A stretch of DNA of 64,000 nucleotides from Anagrus nilaparvatae. Lineage: Eukaryota > Arthropoda > Insecta > Hymenoptera > Mymaridae. The stretch lies in the NCBI GenBank assembly GCA_022575985.1, contig JAKSXM010000231.1:20126501-20190500 (forward strand). Direction: 5' to 3'. This document shows positions 11,601 through 23,949 of the stretch, in pieces; the stretch's first letter is position 1, and each line of letters opens with the position of its first letter. The notes under the pieces were generated by a model. It worked only from the letters and a program-made list of their open reading frames with translations, was not told where the DNA came from and made no database searches. The position numbers were made by a program, and so were the translations under genes.

Positions 11601-12298
11601 TTTATTACCATTTATAACAAAAAAGGAACATAAGATAAAATAAAAAAAACATTAATTTTGAATATATGAAAAATTATGATTAAGATTGTACAAAAAAAAA
11701 AATAATAAAAGACAAATTAAATATGTGTGCTTGGTGGTTTATGTATGCTCTGATATAGAAAAAAAAATACTTAGTAGTTATATTTTAGATTTGACTTAGG
11801 GTATAAATTATGAGGGTTAATTTTGAGGGTTGTAGGTCCATTGTAAGTAAATTGGATTCTATTTTTGTATTTTGTTATAATATTATTATTTATTTGTATG
11901 ATTTGTCAATTCGTATGATTTTTAAGTAATAATTTATAATTTAAAGGATTAAAATTGATAGTATTTTCAAAATATGAATATGATACGGCTTATTTTACAT
12001 GAATTTGTTGATTAATATGAAAAAGTTAAGTTTATTTTTTTTAAATCGTAAAAATTCATCAATTTTTATATAATTTAAAGGGTTAAAAATGATTTTAAAA
12101 AATTTTAATTTTGGGTGTAATATATCTTGTAGTAACATCAATTTATCAATTTGTATGGAAAATTTAAGTTAATTTTTGGATAATGAAATTTAAATAATTT
12201 GGATATAATATAGTTTATTTTGTCTGGATTTATCGTTATAGTAATTTTAGTTGTCGCAAGAAAGTTTTGAATATGAAAAAAATAAATAAAAAATATTT
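8683..12298. other. T-rich stretch without recognisable gene; (ATT)n near 11461-11523
   Basis: Strongly T-rich plus strand. Open frames of 60-93 codons are Phe/Ile/Tyr-rich and show no domain. Local features are a short (ATT)n tract at about 11461-11523 and ATTATAGTAGGATAT repeats at about 10480-10525. No splice pattern or protein similarity could be supported. Confidence 0.4.
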
Positions 12299-12424
12299 TG
12301 ATGTCTAGTAAAAATATTTTGCGGATGTCTAGCAAAATGTTTTACGGATGTCTAGCAAAAATATTTCACGGATGTCTAGCAAAAATATTTTACGGATGTC
12401 TAGCAAAAATGTTTTACGGATGTG
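12299..12424. repeat. ~24-bp minisatellite, five copies
   Basis: The unit GGATGTCTAGCAAAAATATT plus TTAC repeats five times at a spacing of 23-25 bp, with small changes (TTTTGC, TTTCAC, TGTTTTAC). Confidence 0.9.
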
Positions 12425-13685
12425 GGGTTAAAATATAGAAAAAAAAATGACTTTTGGGATGTACGGTTTTCCGGATATACGGTTTTTCTAATTCAATTAG
12501 GTTCAAATCCGGAGGATTGATTAATAATTTGAAGTATTAGGTAAAAAATATATCGAAGACATGTACTTTTTAGGATAGGATACTTTAAAGTCAGCTATAA
12601 AACTAACCAAATAAAATTAAAAAATTTTTTTCATTATAAAACCCAATTGCTTATAAAAAAAATCTTATTTTTTTATAACATTAAAATGTATTTTGGTACT
12701 TTTCACAGAAACGGTAATATAGTGCCCTCCCCCCTTTATATCCGAAACTAAAGCTCTATTGCGCTTTTTTTTCTTTTAAAAAGTTAATAAATAATTTTTT
12801 TCAAAGTCCAATATTGCACATATGCACATATATTTGTAAGTTAACGAAAAAATTTTCTTGAGCCCATGTGTCCAAAATAACAAAAACGTCCGCTGTCCTT
12901 TCGGTTAACTACAAACTTTGAGTATTAACATATGGATTAAAATTTGAATTTGAATTTTTCTGTAGGTGCATATGACGTATCTAGGTCCCAAAAATTCATT
13001 TTTTTCAACAAAACAAATTTTTATGCAGTCCTCTTAGCGTATTGTCGTATTCAAGCCTGTCCATCGGTTTTAGCTATTTTTAAGCTTTCCACCATTTTAC
13101 TAGAGCGCAGTCTATATTTATACGCTTTGTGGCTCTGCCTGATTTTTTTTTTTTTTTTAATAAACTACTTGTATATGAAAGGTTTATCAACGAAAATATT
13201 TAATTTAAAATTTTTAAAACGCTCATATGCGATATTTTACTTAATGTATCTTGTTCGGTAATTTTTTTTGATGAAATAATAAGGTACCCAAAGTATGAAA
13301 AAATTTTGCGGCTTTAATCAAAAGCTATTTAAATATTAGTCTCAAATTGCCAAAAACGTCCGTATAAATATAAAATCCCATAAGAATAACAAGTAGAATT
13401 TACTTTTACATTTATGCACTATTATTTGAAAATTTTTGGTATTTGGACCTTGAAAAACATATAAATAAAAAAAAAAAATTGAAAAAAAAAGATAATAAGT
13501 AAATAAATAAGTGTTGTTCCGTAAGTGATAGAAAAATATACTGTTTCTGTGAACAGCGTCCATTTATTTATGGTATGAATATATATGCGCATATAACATA
13601 ATAATTTGTTTCAAAATTTTCTTAACCATATGTATAAAATTGAAAATGTAATTTTCATGTAAGTTTCGGTCTACATTTAAATAAA
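12425..13685. other. Downstream flank of CDKAL1, nothing recognised
   Basis: AT-rich DNA between the minisatellite and the CDKAL1 stop codon. It presumably includes the 3' untranslated region. AATAAA-like motifs are too common here to pick a polyadenylation site. Confidence 0.4.
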
Positions 13686-14886
13686 CTATGAAAAACTTTT
13701 TACAAAACAGTAAAATATATAAAATAGAAGTACAACTAGTGTAATACAAACTGATTCTAAATTATTTTTTATAATTTTATAAGGAACTTTTATTTTAAAA
13801 AATAATTCTTTCAAAGCAAATAACTTGCTTTTATTTGTTGGTATTCCTTTCATTGAATATTTGGTTGATGAAATAATTTTTACTGTTAAAAGTTGGCCTA
13901 AATAATTTTTTTCCATTGGAATCAATACTTGTTCATAACATTTATTGTGCCCAACATAATATTTTTTATCCTGAGATATTTCAGTAACTAAAATGTCTTG
14001 AATCTCACCAATTCTATTTGTGTAAGGTGTATAGGATTGAAATAGTTCATGCAATTTTTTGGTTCGACGTTTAATATCTTTTGAAGGGATCTGGATCATT
14101 TTTGCAGCAGGCGTACCCGGTCGAGCAAAAAATTGATTAATAAATAAAGAAGGAAATTTATATTGTTTACAAAGATCTAAAGTTTGCTCAAAATCTTGTA
14201 AAGTTTCTGTAGGGAATCCGCAAATAATATCAGTTGTTATAGTTATATCTGGAATCTTACTTTTCAGAAAATTTACTATGTACTTGAAATTTTCTAAAGT
14301 ATACTCTCTTTTCATATCGAAAAGTACGTTATTACTTCCTGACTGTACCGGTATATGCAAGAAACGATAAATCTTTTCATTTTGTAAAATTTGACACATT
14401 TCTTCTAAATGTTCTAAAATGTAGGGAGGATTGGTCATACCTATTCTTAATCTACATCCATCAGGGATAACATCAATTAGTTTCCTAAGCAATTTCGGTA
14501 AATTACTTCCAATATCTCGACCGTAAGCACCTGTATCTTCTGATGTTATCCACAGTTCACAAACTCCTTCTTCAAAAGCTTGTTTAGCTCGGTTTATTAT
14601 TTCATCTGGTAAATAACTTCCTAATTCCCCTCTAGCATGTTTAGTCTTGCAATATGTGCATTGATTTAGACAACCTGTACTAATTGGTATAATTTCAATG
14701 TGTGGATTTTTTCTAACTTTTGGTAGTGTAAGAGAAGGTGCTTTATCTTTTTTTTTACTTAATATTTGAACTGTATTTCCTTTAACAGTTTCTTCTACAA
14801 CTTCAACAATACGATCTATGTGTTGAACACCAATTATACTTAAATCTTGAAGGAATTTTGACTTTGGAGCAGCTTGTGAAACACAT
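13686..14886 (-). CDS. CDKAL1: CDKAL1 second coding exon (radical-SAM core, TRAM, tail anchor)
   Basis: CDKAL1 is the eukaryotic methylthiotransferase that adds a methylthio group to N6-threonylcarbamoyladenosine at position 37 of tRNA-Lys(UUU), normally at the endoplasmic reticulum. This exon encodes residues 133-531 of a predicted 531-residue protein (human about 579). It starts after the acceptor TTTTTTTCAG; the split Gly132 is completed by its first base. The third cluster cysteine of the N-terminal domain is Cys133. The radical-SAM motif [10 protein letters not shown] gives Cys204, Cys208 and Cys211. Conserved blocks include [47 protein letters not shown] and [24 protein letters not shown]-binding domain spans about 421-479. 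Residues 510-527 are hydrophobic, as expected for the known C-terminal membrane anchor. The frame is open throughout, so the gene looks functional. Confidence 0.95.
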
Positions 14887-15075
14887 CTGAAAAAAATAAA
14901 GCTATCAAAATCTAGAAAAAAATATACATAAATAATTTACATAATTAAATATTCCAAAAAAAAAGTGTTATCACAAGATTTTTCAACGGCAGTCAGAAAG
15001 TATGAGTAAAAAAAAATAATTTCCTAAATTCAGCTTTCTAGAATTTACTCATTTTTTATAACAATTTTGGTTATT

Positions 15076-15270
15076 TTAGTTTTTTCCTTTTTTATACGTT
15101 TTAGTGAAACGGTATATTAAGGACTTGTTTGTTTCTCCGACATACGATGCTTGGCATTTTTTACATTTAAGCAAATCAAATTTATTAATCAAATTTCCTT
15201 TATGCTCATCTTTTTGATAGAAAGCAGATTGTATCCTTTTTTTTCCAAGGGAAATATACAAATCTTGCAT
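15076..15270 (-). pseudogene. Penelope-like element fragment, GIY-YIG-type end
   Basis: A minus-strand frame of about 64 codons includes FDLLKCKKCQASYVGETNKS followed by LIYRF. This resembles the C-terminal GIY-YIG endonuclease of Penelope-like retroelements, where a Cys-x-x-Cys precedes YVGQT(G/N)+SL+xR. The upstream part (15198-15270) also forms the outer end of an inverted repeat whose other arm is at 15985-16378. The reverse transcriptase is missing, so only the 3' end survives. The family assignment is by motif alone. Confidence 0.5.
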
Positions 15271-16378
15271 CGTCCATAGAGTGTTTGCGGGCCTAAAAGA
15301 CTTAAATCAACTTCATTAAGGCACGAAGATTTACCCTCTCAACATTATGGTATAATGGTATAAATAAGCGATAATTCCCTTTTTTATAGTATAAATAAGT
15401 CGTTATTATATTATTGAAGGTATAATTACATGTCAGTGGCGTCTACTATTAAAAGTAGAACTTGATCTTAGCTATATTTTTGATATTATAATTCACGCAA
15501 CATTCTACTTTTAAGATAAACAAATTTTCTATTTTAAATCAAATTAAGCTGATATTATTATCATCTTTCTTTCTCACAATTTTCGGACCTCTTGCTTCCT
15601 CGCGCGTATTTACCGTTAGAGATTTTAAAATGTTTTTGTTTATATTTCTGTAAATAAACACCTAGGAGTTTTAAAATCTTGGCTATGAGTTTTCATAATA
15701 ATAAAATATATTTTTACTAAATATTATCAAAATTTGTTCTGTAAATGATTCACGAGAGTACTACCATAATGGAAATAGGAATTTCTAAGTCCTTATGAGG
15801 TCCCCGGTATGGGTTTTCTGATCTATATGGTTTGAAAAAGGATAAAAGAAGTGGGGGTATTTTCATGCGAGTAATTCTGTACATATTTAACGCACAAAAA
15901 TAAGTTAATTTGAAATAATTTAATTGTTATTATATAATTCGAAAGAATAAAAAAAAATTGATTTTTATTTTTAAAATAATAATATCCGCTTAATTTGATT
16001 TAAAAATAGAAAATTTTTTTATCTTAAAAGTAGAATGGTGCGGGAATTATAATATATTAATATATTATATAATTATAATTATATTATAATTATAATATAG
16101 TTAAGATCAAGTTCTACTTTTAATAGTAGGCGCCCCTGACATGACATTTTACTTTCAATAATATAACAACTTATTCATTCTATACAAAAGTGAATTATCG
16201 TTTAAATATACCATTATACCATAATGTTGAGAGGGTAAGTTTCCATGCCTTAATAAAGTTGATTTAAGTCTTTAAAGCCCACAAAGACTCCATGGCCAAT
16301 GCCAGATTTACATATTTACCTTAAAAAAAAAAAAAAAAAAGAATACAATCTGCTTTCTATCAAAAAGATGAGCATAAA
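15198..16378. repeat. Long palindrome: arms 15198-15590 and 15985-16378
   Basis: Matching landmarks read inward from each end are GATACAATCTGCTTTCTATC, TTAAGTC, CCTCTCAACATTATGGTATA, TAGAACTTGATCTTA and CATTCTACTTTTAAGATAA. The arms differ by several indels; the right arm has an 18-bp A run and an extra AT-rich tract near 16050-16100. About 395 bp of unmatched sequence lies between them. The left arm carries the Penelope-like coding end, so two partial copies in opposite orientation are the simplest reading. Confidence 0.75.
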
Positions 16379-16562
16379 AGAAAACGAGACAACCTTTAAT
16401 AGCAAAAGCAGCTTCATTAAAAACGAAATTAAACATGTAAGTCTATTGAGAATTTATATATAGTAGAATTTATAAACAAAATTGATAATGTAAATAGTAC
16501 ATCTTACTTTTTAAGCACTTTCGGCGAAAATAAAATTACAATAAATAAAAATAAAAATAATA

Positions 16563-17940
16563 TTTTGTTAGGACATCAAAGGCCTGGTCACATAAATAAG
16601 AATGATTTAAAAAATTTAGGCTTTCAAGGCAATTTAGAAACTTGCAGTGCATGTGAGCAAGGTAAAGCAAGACGCCGACCATTTTCAGAGAGTATAGGTC
16701 CAAGGTCAAAGTGCATAGGTGAGCTTATTCATACAGATATTTCAGAGCCTATAAGAAATGATTACAGGGCAAAAAATATTTTCAAACAATAATTGACGAT
16801 TTTTCAGATTTTAGGCGGAGCTAAAAGCCAAGGGTTATTATTACTCAAGAATAAGGTTAGAATATAATTAGACAACGCTGGAGAAAATACTTCTCATTTT
16901 TTAAAGAATTTCTGTAATCAAAAAGTGATTAATTTGGAATTTACAAAGTTTTATTCGCCCGAACAAAATAGGGGGGGGGGGGGGAGCTGAAAGGATGAAT
17001 TTTACCCTTCTGATTAAAACAAGAACTCTTTTCGTAGAAACAAATATGCCAAAATATACGTGAGGGGAGGTTATAAGATGTGCCGCATGTCAGCTGAAAA
17101 GGCTAATGAGTGCTTTAGGCGTCAAAATTCCAGCACAGATATATTTAACCAAATTAGATTTTGGTAGGCTGAAAGTTTTTAGTTGAAGGTCATATGCATG
17201 CATGTTACTAGTACAAGCCAATAAATTAGATTCAAGAAGTATAGAATGCATAATGGTAGGCTATGTAGGTAATGGCTACAGGCTTTGGATTCCAAAAACC
17301 AAAGCTGTTATAAATTCAAGAGTTGTTAAGTTTAAGGAAAATTTATTTTACTACCGACTAGAAGATTTTAGATCTGAAAAATCCCATTTAAAATTCAACG
17401 ATACGTGTGTTCCGTATAATAACGAAACAGGTGGCTCGAACGATGTCATTATACAAAAAGTGGGTACAACTTAGGAAAGTGTTTTATCCGATAATGAACC
17501 AAATATTTTACCAGCTGACCTATATCTTGGTATTCTAAAAAGCAGCCAAGCGTGGCTCAATCAACACAGCTGCAGCAGAATATGTTGCATGTGCTAATGC
17601 AGCAATGGACAAAATTTATTTTCACAGATTGTTATTCAACGAATTTTACCTGAACAGCGTAAATAGGTCCAGAAATACCTGCAATTATTTTTATTTATAA
17701 CCAAAGGGCCATCAATATATGCGAAATTTATGAAAACATCAAGAAATCAAGACATAGATATTATATATCATTACATTAAAAACCTAGTGTTTGAAAAACT
17801 TATCAAAATTAAATTTATAGACACTAAGAGTAATATTTCGCATATCTTTATTACAGCTCTTAACAAAATTAGTTTTATAAAAGTTTTCAGTCGATCTTCA
17901 AGTATTTTTTGTTCAAATAATTATGTATTTTTGTAATATT
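16563..17940 (+). pseudogene. Degenerate Ty1/copia polyprotein fragment
   Basis: Pieces of a copia Pol polyprotein lie in order but in shifting frames. 16565-16792 gives the GAG-pre-integrase zinc region (LGHQRPGHINKNDL, CSACEQGKA) and the start of the integrase core (IGELIHTDISEP). Near 16875-16970 comes DNAGENTSHF, then YSPEQN, interrupted by a 14-G run before GAERMN. 17010-17170 gives MPKYT, CAACQLKR and KIPAQIYLTKLDFGRLKVF. 17202-17474 matches the integrase C-terminal region (KLDSRSIECIMVGYVGNGYR). From about 17540 RNase H pieces follow (AAEYVACANAAMDKI, then RNQDIDIIYHYIKNLVFEKL). The reverse transcriptase is missing between the integrase end and RNase H. No LTRs were found. The copy is inactive. 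Confidence 0.85.
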
Positions 17941-20038
17941 CCATTATATAATTTGTATACATATTTATATACCGTATAGGAGCCGGTTTTCGATCAGAAG
18001 TCACTTTCTTATACCTAACTGTATCTTTATTTGTTGAAAAATATACTTTAAAATTAATAATTCGAGTTAAATATTGTTGCATTTGATCAGGGAAATCCTA
18101 TATTTTATTATCCCAATTAAAAAAATATCAAATTTATTAATGGGAAATTAACAATTTACATTTATTACAAGTGTGCAAGGTAAGGTAATTTCGATAATGC
18201 AAATTCTATTTTTGATAATAGTATCATTTTGATCGAATTAATTTTCGATAATTTGAAAATCGCTAAAACTAAGTTTAAATCGTGCGCGTTTTAATAGAAT
18301 TTTTATAAGTACAACTATACCTATTTCCTAACTCCCTTTTCACTTCTTTTTTCTTGTTTTTTTAATATAAAATACCTATAATAAGAATAAAATAAAATAT
18401 AGTAAACAACAGGTGAACTACACTCTTGTATAATCATGTATTTTAAACTTTTATTTATTAAAATTTGCTTTTTAATTTTAATTAACGAAAGATAATAGTT
18501 GATAATATAATGTTTTTAAAACTCAAGGAAACAAAATAGGCGCCTTATGTAAGCAACCCGCTGTAAATGTTCAGTTTGCGCGCGACTTTATTAGGGGTCG
18601 TTTACCTGTTTAATTATTTGTGTATTTAAAAGTAAAAACGACATAAATTTTATAAAAAAAGTGTTGGAATATAGTTTTTATGTATTTATAATATTAAAAT
18701 AAAGGTTTTTTTTTTTATTTCAAAGCGTGTATACGTAATTTTTATTAAAATCAAAGCATTTACGAGCATTTATTGTGTTATAAACAAAGTGATACATAAG
18801 TATATAAGAACTTTAAATTGTGTTTATGTGTGTTAGTTTATTAAATATTCTATTAATTATTATAAAATATAGTATAAATAATGTAATTATGACAAATTTA
18901 GTGTATTATTATTAAATAAATATCGTTTAAATTAAAAAAAGTGTAATTAAATTGAAAATATCGAAAATACCCATACGTGTAAAAAAGTTCGGATTCGATT
19001 ATCGATATACCTATTTAAAATAAATTTGCAATAAATAAGTCAATATAACCCTTTCCCTTCATTTATTAAAGCATCAAACCGTAATTAAAAGCATTTTTAG
19101 TATTCGGCATAGAGTAGGTATCCCTAAAACTCGATTTTAATAACACACGAGATTTGGTGAAAACGATGAGAAAAATCTCCTAAGGTTGTAAAAGAGAGCA
19201 TTTTTCTTATTTTTTTTATTAATTTAAATTGTTTTTTAACATTGGTAAGGTAAAAATTAGTTCTTTAGGGTTTATAGTTTCATAATAAAGCTCGGTTTTA
19301 GATAAATTATGTATACTTTTTAATATAAAAGCTAATTTGTGTGTATTTGATCGAAAGCCAATACGTTCGAAAACTGGCTCCAATACGGTAGTATAATACA
19401 CATGAAAAAAAAATATGTATATAAGTTAATTTTACCAAATTAAACTTGAAAGGAAATGTCGGAGTATATTGTATGTTACGCCTGATGTTACGTATATGTA
19501 TGTACACGCAAAAGCACAAAAAGTAAAGTGCTCGCCTAATACAAAATCCTATCCTAAAGATATTATCACCCATGATACTAATTATAAATTCATCTATTCA
19601 GTCTTTAATAAACTCTAGCATTGTACGCAATACATAATTTGTTTCATTCATTATATAATATACCCTTTTAACTCTTTTATATTGTACCCTACAAATTATT
19701 TTAAGTTACTAAATTGAAATTACTTTAAGTCCATTTGACCTCCCCCTTTAAAAACATCTATTTTTTAACCCCGCCTAAATAAACAACTGATCATTAATAT
19801 GACGTCAAATTTAAATAATACAATACAGTTGTCTGAAAGTTTTTAGGTTTTTAACTTAAAACATTACAAAGACGCGCAAAATACTTAATTTCTTGATTTT
19901 TTAAATAAGAAATTAAAATAATTTTTTTTTATATCTTCACATCTTTTCCCCTCTCTTTGTTCTCCTAGACCCCGTGGAAATATATGCAACACTGTTTTCA
20001 AGTATTCTTAGTTTTCTTAATGTTCAAAGTATAAATGG
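17941..20038. other. Intron sequence, nothing recognised
   Basis: AT-rich DNA between the copia remnant and the LTR element. No gene, terminal repeat or tandem array could be supported. Confidence 0.5.
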
Positions 20039-20043
20039 CCTTT

Positions 20044-20318
20044 TATTAGGTTTGTGGGTTATTTAAATAAATACACTTATTTATATTTTATATAACACTC
20101 AATGTTTATTCACGTCTAAATCTTAAACTTAATAATCACGTCTTAATTACACTAAAATATAGTTAATAATTAGTTATTATAAAATGTCGAACACGCCGAT
20201 ACAATATAGAGAGAACGATGTCGATACGACGGTTGCTATACAAGCACTGAGAACTTCGCGTCCCTTTCTTCTCCACATAGTATAAAGCGGATGTGATAGA
20301 GAGCGCCACATTCCAACA
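20044..20318 (-). repeat. 3' LTR of the non-coding copia-type element
   Basis: 275 bp, TGTTGGAATG to CCTAATA on the minus strand. It contains a TATA-like CTATATTGTA and an AATAAA signal (minus strand, about 20105-20110). It is preceded by the polypurine tract and followed by the CCTTT duplication. Confidence 0.93.
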
Positions 20319-20327
20319 CTCCCTCCC
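20319..20327 (-). promoter_or_regulatory. Polypurine tract (plus-strand primer)
   Basis: On the minus strand GGGAGGGAG ends exactly where the 3' LTR begins with TGTTGG. This is the expected position of the RNase-H-resistant primer for plus-strand DNA synthesis. Confidence 0.85.
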
Positions 20328-22976
20328 GATCTCGAGCACATCCAACAGCTAACTACTTATCTGAAACAAAATAATCAAAAACATATCAAATGAATATTAT
20401 TAGCTTATCTAAATCAAAAACACTCTTTTACAACACACTCTAGAACACAATCTTTTTCACATCAATTTTGCGCCTAAATTTATTGCTATGACACATCTTT
20501 AACACAGACATCACAAAATTACGAGATTAAGTAATATCATCATCGAACCAAGGAAAACAGTCGTTATTATTAGTTTTGACGTTAGTTTAAAGAAACTGTA
20601 TTTGTAACTTTTCTTTTCTAATATAACACATCATAAAATATTGCGCTTGACAAATTTATCAGATTAATTATAGTTCTAAAATAATCTGAATACAAACCTG
20701 CTTCTCAATTAAGTATTTTATAATTCACAATATTCGCAACCAATTAGTTTTGAATGTACACTCAAACACATATAACTCAAAGCTACAGATTTACTTCTTT
20801 AAAGTAATAAATGAACTATTTGATAATAGCTTAGTTGTCTCCTAAAAAGTTAATTTCAGTTTCATTAAAATTTTCAGTACTCATCTAAAATCCTTTTGCA
20901 ATATAATAATTAGCCATTTTCTTTAATAAGGATCATTTCATTCCATATGATTTTTGTAAACGTTTTCAATTCAATGCCAATGTCATAATATAATTTTAAT
21001 GTGTCTCGTCTAATATAACTTTCATTTTCTTTAAGTCATTAAGAAATTTGTTTATACTTTTTCACAGACTCAAATGATTAAAATATCTTATATCTCTGAA
21101 ATTCTTACGGAAACTTATCTTTCTTTCCATTCTATTGAGTTCTGAGTTGACTTCAAATTATGCTTTTTCACGTCATTTTAAAGACTCTTCTTAAATCATT
21201 TTTATATATTTGAAGATTGTATATCATAAATAATTTAAAATTCTTTTCTTTAGTTTAATTTTAACTGAACCACACTATTACTCAAAATCATTGCTGCGTC
21301 TAATTTTAATAAGTAATTTTAAAATTAACATCAATTAATAGGTAAATTAGTCCCACTTTTAGAGTATGTAAATAGGACCAATCTTAATCTTCTTTAATGA
21401 AAGATTCTCATTCTATTTCTTGAGACTCATCTATTTCTATCATAGTTAAGAACTGCAAGAGTTTACGTCGTTAATAAAGGCTTTTCACGTCCATTCAGCT
21501 TATAATTTAAATTTCATGTATTTATCATTAAATATTTTATTTTTGTAGAATATTTTGATTTCTAGTCTTAAATTTTCTAATTATCAAAATCCTCTGAAAT
21601 ATAGTATTTTCATCTTTTCTATTTTTCTCGAATCTGAAAAATTAATTATGCTACCTAAATTCGATGAATTTCATTAATTGTATTCTACAAGTTTAAAAGA
21701 TATACGTTTTCTGTTCATCTTGTAAAAGACAAATTATATGCAATTTTATAAGACATAGCTTGCTACAATATCTACTCTCCCCATCTATTTTAAAAAATTG
21801 CATTAATTTATTATAATGATCAGATTTTTGATCAATTTTATTTATCAATAGATAACAAAATTTTCGATTTTAATTAAAATTTTGTTAACTTTGTTTTCTT
21901 TTACACTCTCCCTCCGTTCTTGATATTTCAAATAATTCTCTTTAAATATCTCATCAAAATTGTATGAGTCAAATTTCCTTATTTAAATCAAAACCTTCTC
22001 GAGAATCATCTTTTCTACATTTGAATAGTATCACATATTCATAAACTTATCTTGATTCAGATCAAAGGGAAATTCATTCACTAAAGTACTTCATTAATAT
22101 AATAATACTTATAAATACATGTCTAAAGTTTAGAGTTTATTTCAATGCAGTCAGCATGTTTTAAATTCTCAAGGAAGTTCAAATCTAAAATGTAACTCCG
22201 GTAAAGATTTTTCTCATATTAAAATACGAATCATATATCATTAATGATCATTTATGAAAAATCTAATCGTCAATATATAATAGTTCTAGGACTACAAGGT
22301 ATTAGATTTTCACATCTTATTCTGCTATTTATTTAAATATTCAGTAAATTAAATATCTTGATTTGACTTCAGGTAATACACGTCATTATCTGGTCTTATA
22401 CCATATTTTAGTGATATCTATATGGACTTCACAAACACATCCTTATCTTTCTCTATAAAACTGAAATGTAACGAATTTTGTCATCGATTTACTCTGGCGC
22501 ACGCGCTGTAATGTTTTAACAGCACTATACTCTCGCGCGTTAAATAATTTTTATTATTATTGAATTATAATTGAATCTTTTATTAATTAATAATAAAATT
22601 TTGGGTATTATTCATTATAATTAAATATAAATAAGAAATATAATAATTTTCTCATTTTATTATACAATCTTTTAAAAATTTCGTCTTCGATTTTATCTAA
22701 TTAATCGATTCATTTTTTCTCTGCAGTGTCAGCTGCGCGCTGTATAAAAAATTTGTAAAACAGTTTTAAATATTAATTTTTTAATTTATTATTATAAACT
22801 GTCAAAATAATTATAAATTTTAATAAAAAATGTTTAAAATATAATAAAACATTACAACTGTAGATGCGACATATATAATATATGAAAACTCATTCGAGTA
22901 TTTCGTCATCCTATTATAAAATTTCGCTGTCCAGGACAAAAGAAAAATTAATGTCGAGGGTTGAAAAAGGTTCTAG

Positions 22977-23000
22977 CCCGAGGTGCGTAGCACCGAGGGA
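22977..23000. repeat. GC-rich hairpin GGTGC-GTA-GCACC, copy 1
   Basis: A stem GGTGC/GCACC with a GTA loop at 22982-22994, in a CCCGAGG...CGAGGGA context. It stands out against the AT-rich surroundings and recurs at 23721-23733. Confidence 0.8.
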
Positions 23001-23714
23001 CAGTAATCAATATTTGCATTCAAATACGATAAATATTTTTTTCTTGAAATAAATTTTGAAAATCAAAATAATATTGGTTTTTATTTATGATAATATATGA
23101 AAACTCATTGGAGTATTTCGCCATCCAAGTGTAAAATTTCTCCATCCAGGACAAAAGAAAAATTTATTTCGACGGATAGTAATAAATTAGTATTTACATT
23201 CAGATGCGATATTAAATATTTTTTTCTTGGCGTAAATTTCTATCTATCTCTAAAAAACTCATGTGACATAATTTTTCGTCTAATTTATTTGTGATTGGTT
23301 GCGCTGATTTTTTCATTATTTATTTCATTAGTTCTAATTTTTATTATCTTTTAAAATACTTAATTATTAATAAAATTTTGTGTAAAAAATACGGAAATAA
23401 GAAATACCATAATTATTTTATTATACAATCTCCTAAAAATTTCGTCATCTTTATCTAATTGGCCGTTTCATTGATGTTCTGTAGTGTTAGCGGCGCGCTG
23501 TATACAAATTTGTAGACAATTGTAAATATTAATTTATATAATATAAACTGTAAAAATAATTATAAATTTTAATGAAAAATGTTTAAACTAATAGAAAATT
23601 AATTATATTTGTATAATAACATGAAAATTAATTTGAGTATTTCGTCATCCTATTAAAAAATTTCGCCGACCAGAACAGAAGAAAAATTTATTTTGAGGGA
23701 TGAAAAGGATTCTG

Positions 23715-23740
23715 GCCCGAGGTGCGTAGCACCGAGGGAC
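23715..23740. repeat. GC-rich hairpin, copy 2
   Basis: Same GGTGC-GTA-GCACC stem-loop at 23721-23733 in the same context, at the end of the second internal duplicate. Confidence 0.8.
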
Positions 23741-23907
23741 AATAATGCAATATTTTAATTTTTTAAGATAAATTTTGAAAATAAAAATAAAGAAAGGTTT
23801 ATTAAAATTATGAAAAAAGTTCATTATTTGAAATTGACATCTCTCTGTACATTTGTTTTTATTTGTGAATTAAAACACTTTTTGATTAAACATAAAATAT
23901 AATCTGA

Positions 23908-23949
23908 GGGGGTTGGCGCGCTTTAGCGCGCAGGGGGCTTGCCCCCTAG
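23908..23949. repeat. Twin GC hairpins
   Basis: Two perfect adjoining stems: GCGCGC-TTTA-GCGCGC (23916-23931) and AGGGGGC-TT-GCCCCCT (23932-23947), followed by AGTT. Paired GC stems next to CTAG resemble Helitron 3' ends, but no matching 5' end was found. Confidence 0.8.

Larger units (their letters stand above)
22660..23760. repeat. Internal duplication within the LTR element
   Basis: 22660-23010 and 23425-23750 are diverged direct copies, about 750 bp apart. Shared pieces include TATTATACAATC, AAAAATTTCGTC, GCGCGCTGTATA, GAGTATTTCGTCATCCTATT and CCCGAGGTGCGTAGCACCGA. A third partial copy (TATGAAAACTCATTGGAGTA and onward) lies at 23095-23230 between them. Confidence 0.8.
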
